From JAZKID01 sp963714065 (GTDB taxonomy: Bacteria > Pseudomonadota > Alphaproteobacteria > Rhizobiales > UBA4765), in assembly GCA_963714065.1 (NCBI GenBank), contig OY970226.1, positions 620,001 to 684,000 on the forward strand: a DNA stretch of 64,000 bases. The letters are read 5' to 3'. The translations under genes were made by a program, and so were the position numbers. Positions 51,080 to 58,616 of this stretch are shown here, piece after piece. Each line of letters begins with the position of its first letter. Position 1 is the stretch's first letter. Below the pieces are notes generated by a model, which was given only the letters and a program-made list of their open reading frames with translations, ran no database searches and had not been told where the DNA came from.

Positions 51080-51283
51080 CTCCCTCTGTCCTGTCACCTG
51101 AGAGATTTGATCGTTATCTTTGGTCGCAAAGCCGGGCGGAAAACCGTCACCACTTTTCCTGGCTTTGCTCCGGCGAAACGATTTGCCCCCGTCGGTAGGC
51201 TTAACGCCTTTTCCAGAGTTCAGTTTGCCTGCGGTCCTTTTGCCTGAGCGTTTCCGGAGCGGTTGCGCCTTCGGCTCTCCCTA
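51080..51283 (-). ncRNA. Tandem glycine riboswitch with an enlarged second aptamer
   Basis: Two glycine aptamers read in the minus direction. Aptamer 1 (about 51283-51210): GGGAGAGCCGAAGGCGCAA, then CGCTCAGGCAAAAGGACCG. Aptamer 2 (about 51213-51080): CTCTGGAAAAGGCG, CCGACGGGGGCAAATCG, ATCTCTCAGGTGACAGGAC and AGAGGGAG. In aptamer 2 the P3 stem ATCGTT/AACGAT (51182-51177 with 51115-51110) carries a 61-base insert containing repeat copy A. Such tandem riboswitches typically turn on gcv genes when glycine is high. Confidence 0.92.
51124..51172 (-). repeat. RIME-like palindromic element, copy A (inside riboswitch P3)
   Basis: 49 bases forming a hairpin on top of the second aptamer's P3 stem; two mismatches with copy B (51008-51056). 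Confidence 0.8.
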
Positions 51284-51313
51284 TAATAAGAAGCATCTCC
51301 CGCAAGCGAGATG

Positions 51314-51341
51314 AGATTACAGGCTTCCGCCGCAAGGTCAA
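51314..51341 (-). promoter_or_regulatory. Probable promoter of the gcv operon
   Basis: Minus strand TTGACC (51341-51336), 16-base spacer, TAATCT (51319-51314). Transcription would begin about 25 bases before the first aptamer. Confidence 0.45.
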
Positions 51342-51407
51342 CGCCCTCCCCTTAAATTGATAGCGGAAAATCCATTTCATGCTATCTGGAGGACCGGGGA
51401 GCCAGCC

Positions 51408-52199
51408 ATGCAGGCCAGCGATATCGGCGTTTACATTATCTGCTTTAACGAGGAAAACTACATTCGCAAAGCGCTCGATTCTGTGCGCGATTGCGGGCAG
51501 GTCGCGGTCGTCGACAGCGGCTCCACCGATGGTACACTTAAGATTATCCGCCAATGCATCAATGAGGGTTATCCAGTCGAGCTGATCGAGCATGAGTGGT
51601 GCGGCTATGCCGCGCAAAAACAGTTCGCTCTGGAGCAATTGCGCACCCCATGGGCGCTGAACCTCGATGCCGACGAATATCTGGAACCCGGCTGCCTTGA
51701 AAGCCTCATGGCGACGATCGAAAAAAATCCGCAGGCCGGCGGTATAAAAATTCGCAGGAAAATTTCCCTTCCCTGGAAAGGCGTATGCGATTACGTTTTC
51801 CACGAAAAAACCATGCGGTGTTTTAAGCGCGAAGGCGCGCGCTATGAGCCGCAGACCATCGTGCACGAGCGTGTTCTGGTGAACGGGCCGATTATCAACT
51901 CGCCGCCGCCTGGCCTTGTCGATATGAAAACCTTAAGCTTTCGCGATTATATCAAAAAGAATGTCGACTACGCCTATCTGAAGGCGAACATGCTCTACAA
52001 TCGCGGCGTACGGCCGCGGCCCTTGCGGCTGCTGTTCAGCCCCACTTTATATTTCTGGCGCAAATATCTTTTCCAGCGCTATTTCCTGGCAGGCTTGAGC
52101 GGGTTCATCCACGCCTTCTCGGGAGGCTTCGTTTACGTTGCCGCCACCGAAGTGGCGTTGATGGAGCTGCACTGGAAAAACAGACTCAACGCTTCTTAG
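51408..52199 (+). CDS. Family 2 glycosyltransferase (WaaE/KdtX-like)
   Basis: A GT-A fold transferase, probably acting in lipopolysaccharide core or exopolysaccharide synthesis. Start MQASDIGVYIICFNEENYIR; nucleotide-sugar motifs VVDSGSTDGTLKII and ALNLDADEYLEPGCLESL (DAD metal motif); later HEKTMRCFKREGARYEPQ and a hydrophobic C-terminus. 263 residues. ATG 51408 has GGAGG upstream at 51388. It diverges from the gcv operon. Confidence 0.88.
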   Translation: MQASDIGVYIICFNEENYIRKALDSVRDCGQVAVVDSGSTDGTLKIIRQCINEGYPVELIEHEWCGYAAQKQFALEQLRTPWALNLDADEYLEPGCLESLMATIEKNPQAGGIKIRRKISLPWKGVCDYVFHEKTMRCFKREGARYEPQTIVHERVLVNGPIINSPPPGLVDMKTLSFRDYIKKNVDYAYLKANMLYNRGVRPRPLRLLFSPTLYFWRKYLFQRYFLAGLSGFIHAFSGGFVYVAATEVALMELHWKNRLNAS

Positions 52200-52809
52200 A
52201 TTTTTCCGCCGCTTTCGCTTTTTCTGCTGCCCGCGCACCTTGCGGATCGAAGCCTACGTAAACGCGAACATTGGCAAGGTTGTCTTTCGGATCTCGCGGG
52301 AAGAGAATGTCTTCCTGCATCGATGTGAAAATAGCGGCAGCTTCGCCGGCAGGAATTGTGGCGCTCACATTATTCACACGCGACCAGAGCGGCGGCGAAT
52401 CGCCGCGCACGACGGCAATGCGCACGGGCACGCTATAGGTGCCGGGCTTGCCTTTGGGTCCGAGCAGCACGCGGCCCGATACGCCGACTTTCAGGCCAAC
52501 CTCCTCGCCGAGAATGAAACATTCGCGCGCCGTATTGGTGATCGTGGCCTGCCAGGTCAGGTCGTCATCCTTGCCGGGCCCGCCGACCTCGAAATTGCGC
52601 AGGGTTTCCGTACCCGCGCGCAGTTCCACTTTCGGGCAAATGATATCTGACACGTTCGGATCGGTGGATTTAACGGTCTGCGCCGATTGCGTGACATTCT
52701 CGATAGCAGGCGCCGTTTCACTCGTATCGGGCGCCGAAATGACGGGCGTGTCGCCGCTGCCGCAAGCGGCCAGAGTCAAAGCATAAAAACAGATCAAAAA
52801 CTGTCGCAT
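52186..52809 (-). CDS. Predicted lipoprotein, unknown function
   Basis: From ATG 52809: MRQFLICFYALTLAACGSGD, a lipoprotein signal peptide with lipobox LAAC (Cys at residue 16). The mature part has a flexible Ser/Thr-rich linker and a beta-rich domain containing ICPKVELRAGTETLRNFEVG, TARECFILGEEVGLKVGVSG and VNNVSATIPAGE; the two cysteines may pair. The C-terminus is Ala/Lys-rich. 207 residues. Convergent with the glycosyltransferase, overlapping its end by 14 bases. Confidence 0.8.
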   Translation of the reverse strand: MRQFLICFYALTLAACGSGDTPVISAPDTSETAPAIENVTQSAQTVKSTDPNVSDIICPKVELRAGTETLRNFEVGGPGKDDDLTWQATITNTARECFILGEEVGLKVGVSGRVLLGPKGKPGTYSVPVRIAVVRGDSPPLWSRVNNVSATIPAGEAAAIFTSMQEDILFPRDPKDNLANVRVYVGFDPQGARAAEKAKAAEKSKKR

Positions 52810-52903
52810 GTAACACCATGAATAATAATCATGTTTTAGCATGTTCTGGGAACGAGGCAACAGCACAAAAGCTTGACTTTAAACGTATCGAAAGCCCAAT
52901 AGA

Positions 52904-53872
52904 ATGATGGAGATGGCCAGGCCGCCGTTGAAAATACTGCTTTGCAGCCCCCGCGGTTTTTGCGCGGGCGTGGTGCGCGCCATCGATGTGGTGGAAGCGG
53001 CGTTGAAACGCTTCGGCCCGCCCGTCTATGTGCGGCACGAGATCGTTCATAACCGTTTTGTCGTCGACAATCTGAAAGCCAAGGGCGCAATTTTCGTCAA
53101 GGAACTCGACGAAGTGCCGGACAGCGAGGCGCCGGTGATCTTTTCGGCGCATGGCGTCGCCAAAACCGTGCCGATGGAGGCCAAACGCCGCAATCTTTTC
53201 GCCATCGACGCCACCTGCCCGCTGGTGACGAAAGTGCACCGCGAGGCGCAAATCCATTTCAAGCGCGGGCGGCATATTTTCCTGATCGGCCACAAGGGCC
53301 ACCCGGAAGTGATCGGCACCATGGGCCAGCTTCCCGATGGCGCGATCACGCTGATCGAAACGGTGCAGGATGTCGCGCGGCTGACACCTCCCGATGCGCC
53401 GCTTGCCTATGTCACGCAGACCACGCTGTCGCTCGACGATACGGCCGCGATCGTCGCCGCGCTGAAAGAGCGTTTTCCCGATATCGCAGCCCCGCATAAG
53501 GAAGATATTTGCTATGCCACCACAAACCGCCAGGAAGCGGTGAAGAAAGTGGCACCGCTTGTCGAGGCCATCATCGTGGTCGGCGCGCCGAATTCGTCCA
53601 ACTCGCAACGCCTTGTCGAAACCGCAAGGCAGGCAGGCTGTCCTCATGCGCTGTTGCTGCAACGCGCCGGGGAAATCGACTGGTCTTTATATAAAGACAT
53701 TAAAACGCTCGGCATCGCCGCGGGCGCTTCCGCGCCGGAGGTTCTGGTGGAAGAGATCATCGCCGCCTTCGATAGCCGTTTTGCCGTTTCGGTGGAGAGT
53801 GTCTCCACGGCGGACGAGAATGTTTTCTTCCCCCTTCCGCGCGAAATCCGCGACAAGCCGCTGGTGGCCTGA
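52904..53872 (+). CDS. ispH: 4-hydroxy-3-methylbut-2-enyl diphosphate reductase
   Basis: The last MEP-pathway enzyme ([4Fe-4S] LytB/IspH), giving IPP and DMAPP. Cluster cysteines are in LLCSPRGFCAGVVRAIDVVE, DATCPLVTKVHREA and EDICYATTNRQEAV; HxxH-type residues in VRHEIVHNRFVVDNLKAKGA. 322 residues. First gene of ispH-thrB-rnhA. Alternative ATGs at 52907 and 52913 differ little. Confidence 0.97.
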   Translation: MMEMARPPLKILLCSPRGFCAGVVRAIDVVEAALKRFGPPVYVRHEIVHNRFVVDNLKAKGAIFVKELDEVPDSEAPVIFSAHGVAKTVPMEAKRRNLFAIDATCPLVTKVHREAQIHFKRGRHIFLIGHKGHPEVIGTMGQLPDGAITLIETVQDVARLTPPDAPLAYVTQTTLSLDDTAAIVAALKERFPDIAAPHKEDICYATTNRQEAVKKVAPLVEAIIVVGAPNSSNSQRLVETARQAGCPHALLLQRAGEIDWSLYKDIKTLGIAAGASAPEVLVEEIIAAFDSRFAVSVESVSTADENVFFPLPREIRDKPLVA

Positions 53873-53874
53873 GC

Positions 53875-54831
53875 ATGGCCGTCTACACGCATCTGCCGCG
53901 CGAGGTCTTGCGGAATTTTCTTTCCACCTATGCGCTGGGCGAGCTTGAACATTTCGAAGGCATCAAGGAAGGCGTCGAAAACACCAATTACCGCCTTGTC
54001 ACGTCGCAGGGCAACTTCATCCTCACTCTGTTCGAAAATCGCACATCGCGGGAAGATCTGCCCTATTTCATCGCGCTGATGCGGCATATAGCGGCAAAAG
54101 ATATCCCCTGCCCGCACCCGATCGCCGATCATGCCGGCGAAGTCATAAAGACGGTTGCCGGAAAACCGGCCGCGCTCTTTTCCGAACTCCCCGGCATCGC
54201 CGAAACCGCGCCAGATAGCGAGCAATGCCTTGCTGTCGGCGTGCTGCTGGCAAAGTTTCATCGGGCCGGCGAGGATTTCAAGGCGCACCGCGAAAATGCG
54301 CTTTCGCTCGCTGCCTGGAAAACACTGATCGACAAAGGCGGTAGCAAGATCGACGAAGTTGAGCCCGGTCTTTCAAGCGAACTGCGCAGCGAGCTCGATT
54401 TCATCGAACACCACTGGCCGCGCCATCTGCCGAAAGGCACGATCCATGCCGATCTTTTCCCCGATAATGTGCTGTGGTCGAACGGCGTGCCAAGCGGCAT
54501 GATCGATTTTTATTTTTCGTGCGCGGATCTTCTCGCCTACGATCTTGCCGTCTGCATCAATGCCTGGTGTTTCACGAACGATCACCGCATCAATAGCAAC
54601 CGCGCTTTGCAAATGATTGCAGGATATGAATCCATACGTCCGCTCAATCGTGCCGAGCGCGATCATCTGCCCATTCTCTGCCGCGGTGCGGCCATGCGTT
54701 TTCTCGCCACACGGCTTTACGACCGGTTTTTCGCGGACGAAAACGTACTCGTGACGAAAAAAGATCCGGTGGAATATCTGCGCAAGAACCGTTTCTTCCG
54801 CACTCATGACGAGCTTGCCTCCCATGCATGA
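53875..54831 (+). CDS. thrB: Homoserine kinase (type II, APH-like)
   Basis: Phosphorylates homoserine for threonine synthesis; the choline/aminoglycoside-kinase type, not the GHMP type. Landmarks: GIKEGVENTNYRLVTSQGNF, kinase catalytic loop GTIHADLFPDNVLW with Asp and Asn, IDFYFSCADLLAYDLAVCIN and ALQMIAGYESIRPL. 318 residues. Starts two bases after the ispH stop and overlaps rnhA. Confidence 0.95.
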   Translation: MAVYTHLPREVLRNFLSTYALGELEHFEGIKEGVENTNYRLVTSQGNFILTLFENRTSREDLPYFIALMRHIAAKDIPCPHPIADHAGEVIKTVAGKPAALFSELPGIAETAPDSEQCLAVGVLLAKFHRAGEDFKAHRENALSLAAWKTLIDKGGSKIDEVEPGLSSELRSELDFIEHHWPRHLPKGTIHADLFPDNVLWSNGVPSGMIDFYFSCADLLAYDLAVCINAWCFTNDHRINSNRALQMIAGYESIRPLNRAERDHLPILCRGAAMRFLATRLYDRFFADENVLVTKKDPVEYLRKNRFFRTHDELASHA

Positions 54832-55270
54832 ACCTGAACGCATCAACATTCACACCGACGGCGCCTGTTCGGGCAATCCCGGCCCCGGCGGCTGGGCGGC
54901 GATCCTGCGCTGGAAAGATCATGAGCGCGAAATTTCCGGCGGCGCCGCCAATACCACCAACAACCGCATGGAACTGCAGGCCGTGATCGAGGCGCTGAAA
55001 AGCCTTAAAAAATCCAGTAAAGTCGATCTTTACACCGACAGCCAATATGTGCGCACCGGCATGATGGAATGGATCAGGAACTGGAAAAGAAACGGCTGGC
55101 GCAATGCCGAAAAAAAGCCGGTCAAAAATACCGAGCTATGGCAGGAGCTCGACGCGCTTGCGGCACAGCACGACATAAATTGGCACTGGGTACGCGGTCA
55201 TGCCGGCGACGAGATGAACGAGCGCGCGGATGCGCTCGCTGTTGCGGCGTTGCAGGCGTTTAAGGAATAA
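54824..55270 (+). CDS. rnhA: Ribonuclease HI
   Basis: Degrades the RNA strand of RNA-DNA hybrids. The catalytic residues are visible: Asp in HTDGACSGNPGPGGWAA, Glu in NNRMELQAVIEAL, Asp in YTDSQYVRTGM and Asp in MNERADALAVAAL. 148 residues from ATG 54824 (MHEPERINIHTDG), overlapping thrB by eight bases; ATG 54806 is also in frame. Confidence 0.97.
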   Translation: MHEPERINIHTDGACSGNPGPGGWAAILRWKDHEREISGGAANTTNNRMELQAVIEALKSLKKSSKVDLYTDSQYVRTGMMEWIRNWKRNGWRNAEKKPVKNTELWQELDALAAQHDINWHWVRGHAGDEMNERADALAVAALQAFKE

Positions 55271-55328
55271 GCTGTAGAGCAAAAATAAGCCGGGGAAATG
55301 CTGAAGATTTTAACTTACGCAAAATAAT

Positions 55329-56249
55329 TTATTCTCCTTTCCATAATCGCTGCGCAAAAAAAAGAATAGAAACTTCCACGATCACGACCATGATTGCAAC
55401 AGTGACAAAACAGGAGAAGAAAAGTCTCAGTTTTTCGTGCGCATCTGCTAAGTTTACGAAAAGAAATAATGCGCCTGCTAATATGCCGAGAAATATTGCA
55501 TTTATTATTGGCAACAATAAACTTTTTGTCCTATTTTTTTCCCCCGACTTTTTTACAAAATGTAAAATCAGTTTTGACAGAAATTCTATCATCAAAATAA
55601 CGAAAAATAACTGCACGAAAAAAATCAGAAATACGAATATCGAGAATAGATAATTTATCTTGCCGCTTTCCTCAAAAAAACTATTGTGCAAATTTTCTTG
55701 GAAATGCGGATAAAAGACGAAACCTGCAGCAATTAAGCTGAGAACAAATGCATTTATAAGCGGTAAAATCGCCTCTCCGAATAGTCCTTTATTTCTTGCT
55801 CCAGACCTCGGTTCAGCAAATGAAATTTTTTGCACAATATAGCGAATCATAAATTCAAAAACGAAAACAAAAATGATTACTATCACTGGAAAATTCCAGC
55901 TTTTCAAAAAAAACTTGGCAATGGCAGCAAGCAAAATTGCGTTGGTTAGTGAAATAAAACAGTCTTTCCTTGTTGAAATTCGGAAGTTTCCAAACCATGC
56001 CTTATTCATAAAAAAGACTGAATTTACAATGGCTTCAATAATGAAAACAATGAAGCTAGCGACGGCTACGGCCAATAAAAATAAAGGTATGGCGTTGGAC
56101 AAAACAATACCGGCCCCCTCTCGGTAAAATTCGCCCTGAGGATTATGATCAAGCGCAATATATAAAACGAGAACTCCATAAAGAGAGCCGAGCAATAAAG
56201 CATTTAAAGCAGGAAAAGCGAGAACATTTCTGAATTGACGAAACGTCAT
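55329..56249 (-). CDS. Eight-helix membrane ORFan built from four repeats
   Basis: 306 residues from ATG 56249 (the in-frame ATG 56261 is an alternative). Strongly hydrophobic and AT-rich, with about eight predicted membrane helices. A motif recurs four times at the start of alternating helices: FPALNALLLGSLYG (about 12-25), ISLTNAILLAAIAK (about 99-112), LPLINAFVLSLIAA (about 162-175) and LPIINAIFLGILAG (about 246-259); each is followed by a second helix, so the protein looks like a four-fold repeat of a two-helix unit. The ATG overlaps the stop of the preceding recoded frame (ATGA). Function unknown. Confidence 0.75.
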   Translation of the reverse strand: MTFRQFRNVLAFPALNALLLGSLYGVLVLYIALDHNPQGEFYREGAGIVLSNAIPLFLLAVAVASFIVFIIEAIVNSVFFMNKAWFGNFRISTRKDCFISLTNAILLAAIAKFFLKSWNFPVIVIIFVFVFEFMIRYIVQKISFAEPRSGARNKGLFGEAILPLINAFVLSLIAAGFVFYPHFQENLHNSFFEESGKINYLFSIFVFLIFFVQLFFVILMIEFLSKLILHFVKKSGEKNRTKSLLLPIINAIFLGILAGALFLFVNLADAHEKLRLFFSCFVTVAIMVVIVEVSILFFAQRLWKGE

Positions 56250-57212
56250 TCTTTTTCCCAAGGCTTTGAATGATAAACAGCCTCTACGCGTGCGCCATAA
56301 TTGCTTACTTTGACTGCTCCAAGATTATTATAAAGTGTAGCTATCTTGGCGATAGAAGTATCAGGCTCAAAGATTCCCTATAATACCTCTAAGGATTTGT
56401 GCACCCGCGCGAATATTATTTAATGGTATGTCCAGCGCCTCGCGCGAACCTAGATATTTACCCCAGAAATCTACTTGGATATTCATAGGAAGAACTGATC
56501 CGCTTATGCCCAATTTATCCGCCAATGGGCCAAGGGCGATGTAATTTCCATGAGTTGTTTCTACATACATTATGGCTCGAATGACATTGGCGTCAACGCC
56601 TGTTTCGGCAGCAATTTGATTGATTTCCAATTCGTAATCTTTGACATCAGAGCTGACAAATTTTTCATAATAAGGTGCACTGGAATTTGCGTTTGGGTTC
56701 GATTCAATCTGGAATCTCCCACCGCTGCCCTGCAGAATATATTGCTGCCTTACGTGGCCTCTGGCTGCCGGATCGTCGGTTTGAGGATCGGTTGTTGTGT
56801 TTGCATCAACACTTGCATCGCTCGCAAGCGTGCCGCTGTCTGCAACCTGGGCTCTCCGTCCAGTGCGCAGATAATCAATAAAACCTTGCCTCTCCTTGCC
56901 GCGCGCATAGCCCGCGGCATAAGTCCATTGTCCTCCCTCTGCGTTGCCGGCAGGAACTCTTGGCTGGCTGGGATCGTATTTATGCTGAAGCTCAAACAGT
57001 TTTGCTGCCCAATAATCCTCAAGCTCTGTCCTGTAGGCAGACATAATTCTGGCGCCCTCAAGCTCATGCCTGAATTTGGTATGAATGAGCCATGGCGAGG
57101 TTTTCAGCTTTTGCTCCAGATCCTCATGCTTCAGCCTTGCTCCATAAGCCTGAAAGCGCGCGTAATAGTGTTCATGCGCAGCTTGCGCATGTTCAAATGT
57201 CGGTTTCTCCAT
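56246..57212 (-). CDS. Lysozyme/transglycosylase-like ORFan with a candidate +1 frameshift
   Basis: The zero frame runs from ATG 57212 to TGA 56369-56367 (281 residues). The stop context is AGGG-AAT-CTT-TGA. In the +1 frame translation continues for 40 codons to TGA 56248-56246, which overlaps the next ATG (56249). The N-terminus is helical, then the PRVPAGNAEGGQW segment (85-96), a linker, and a C-terminal SLT-like region: IAAETGVDANVIRAIMYVET (candidate catalytic Glu218), LPMNIQVDFWGKYLG, and, in the +1 part, IATLYNNLGAVKVSNYG and ARVEAVYHSKPW, which completes the fold. Full product 321 residues. No signal peptide. AT-rich. Confidence 0.72.
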
Positions 57213-57287
57213 ACTGCCAGAGTAAGGCAGGAGGAGCGGGCGGGGATAGATTTAATGTAAGTACGAATACGGAGGGATAGATGCCCG

Positions 57288-57770
57288 TCAGATATTATCC
57301 AGCACCGAGGCAGCGCTGGAAAAATCGACCTTCGACGGCACATCCTCGACGAAAAGCTTTTCGACCACGCCGTCGTCGACCACCATCGCATAGCGTTGCG
57401 AACGCAGGCCGAGCCCGTGCGCGCTGGCATCCAGCGTCAGGCCAATGGCCTTTGCGAAATCTGCGCTTCCGTCGGCCAAAAATGTGAGCTTGCCGTCCGC
57501 ATTGCTGGCTTTTTTCCACGCATCCATCACGAACACATCGTTAACGCCGGTCACATAAATCCGGTCGATGCCTTTCGCAAGGAAATCTTCTGCCTTCTCG
57601 ATATAACCGGGCAGATGGTTGTGGTGACAGGAAGGCGTGAAGGCGCCGGGAACGGCGACCAGAAGCACGCGCTTGTTCTTGAACAGCTCGGCCACGCTGC
57701 GATCCTGCGGGCCGCCTTCGGTCATGATCTTGAAAGAGAGTTCGGGCAAACGCGTGCCGGGCTTGATCAC
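57288..57770 (-). CDS. Peroxiredoxin (Prx5/AhpE-type, glutaredoxin-dependent class)
   Basis: Reduces hydrogen and organic peroxides. Peroxidatic Cys in VPGAFTPSCHHNHLPGY (Cys48), with TRLPELSFKIMTEGGPQ at the start and GLGLRSQRYAMVVDDGVVEK near the end. 160 residues; starts at GTG 57770. In other alphaproteobacteria a peroxiredoxin often follows rnhA; here it is on the opposite strand and separated by the ORFan cassette. It follows the DsbD-alpha-like gene by 18 bases. Confidence 0.93.
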   Translation of the reverse strand: MIKPGTRLPELSFKIMTEGGPQDRSVAELFKNKRVLLVAVPGAFTPSCHHNHLPGYIEKAEDFLAKGIDRIYVTGVNDVFVMDAWKKASNADGKLTFLADGSADFAKAIGLTLDASAHGLGLRSQRYAMVVDDGVVEKLFVEDVPSKVDFSSAASVLDNI

Positions 57771-57788
57771 TTCAATTTCCTTTCCTGG

Positions 57789-58565
57789 CTATCTGACGGC
57801 AAGATTCTGTGTGGTCGTTGCCGCCCTGTTTCCTGTAACGAATGTGAGGCTCACACGCCATGTTCCTTTCGGCAGGCTGGCGCCCGGAAAGGAAACCGTT
57901 TGTTTATTGTTGACCTGAACGGGTTTTGCGACCGAGAAGATCAATTTTTCTTCGGCCTCGAAAACCGCGAAATCATACGCTTCCTTTTTAGCGAAAGTGA
58001 ACATGGCTTGCTGTGGCCATTCCCTTGTCAGGCCGAGGCTGCCCAGATCGTTGCGTGGCTGCGGCACGCGTGCGCTTGCCTGCATAATCTTCTCCGCATC
58101 TCCCGCAACGCCGTCTTCGCGCAATATTTCCTCGAATTTGCGCGTTTCCGGCACGCAGATTTTTTCGCATACGCCATAAGAGAATGTCAGATGCAGGTTA
58201 AGCGGTTCATTCGCGCGCTCCGGCACGGCATGCAGCGGAAATATAACCTCGCCTTCATATCCGAGTACCGTGAATTCGCCCTCGTAGAACAGTTTCGGTG
58301 CGGGAAAGTCCATTTTCAGGTCCTTGATATTTTCGGAACCTTCGATGGAAATTTTCGGCGGCACGCCCACCTCGCCGGGATAGCGCCAATAGGTCATCCA
58401 GCCCGGTGCAAGCTTCACCGAAAGCCCGAGCAGATAGCTGCCGTCTTCCTGCCGCCCGCCCTGCAGCAGCATAACCTGCGACGATTGCGCCAGCGCTGGA
58501 AACGGTGCGGCAAAAATCAGCACCAGCAAGGGGAGTAGCCGTAAAAGCTGCATACAACTATTCAT
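57789..58565 (-). CDS. Stand-alone DsbD N-terminal (alpha) domain-like periplasmic protein
   Basis: Signal peptide LLRLLPLLVLIFAAPFPALA (cleavage near residue 26), then an immunoglobulin-like domain like that of DsbD/ScsB: WMTYWRYPGEVGVPPKISIE, LGYEGEVIFPLHAVPERA, and a cysteine pair in FSYGVCEKICVPETRKF. DsbD-alpha uses such a pair to pass reducing power to periplasmic partners. No membrane domain follows, unlike full DsbD. 258 residues from ATG 58565; ATG 58553 is equally possible. Diverges from yqgE. Confidence 0.85.
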   Translation of the reverse strand: MNSCMQLLRLLPLLVLIFAAPFPALAQSSQVMLLQGGRQEDGSYLLGLSVKLAPGWMTYWRYPGEVGVPPKISIEGSENIKDLKMDFPAPKLFYEGEFTVLGYEGEVIFPLHAVPERANEPLNLHLTFSYGVCEKICVPETRKFEEILREDGVAGDAEKIMQASARVPQPRNDLGSLGLTREWPQQAMFTFAKKEAYDFAVFEAEEKLIFSVAKPVQVNNKQTVSFPGASLPKGTWRVSLTFVTGNRAATTTQNLAVR

Positions 58566-58616
58566 GCGATGCGATCGGGGCGGAATCAAGTCTTTCGCCG
58601 CAGCCGATCTTGGGGC

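Noticed and set aside
56367..57212. Prophage remnant, suggested by the PRVPAGNAEGGQW segment and a lysozyme-like domain
   Set aside because: No phage structural, integrase or lysis genes nearby; the flanking genes are ordinary housekeeping genes.
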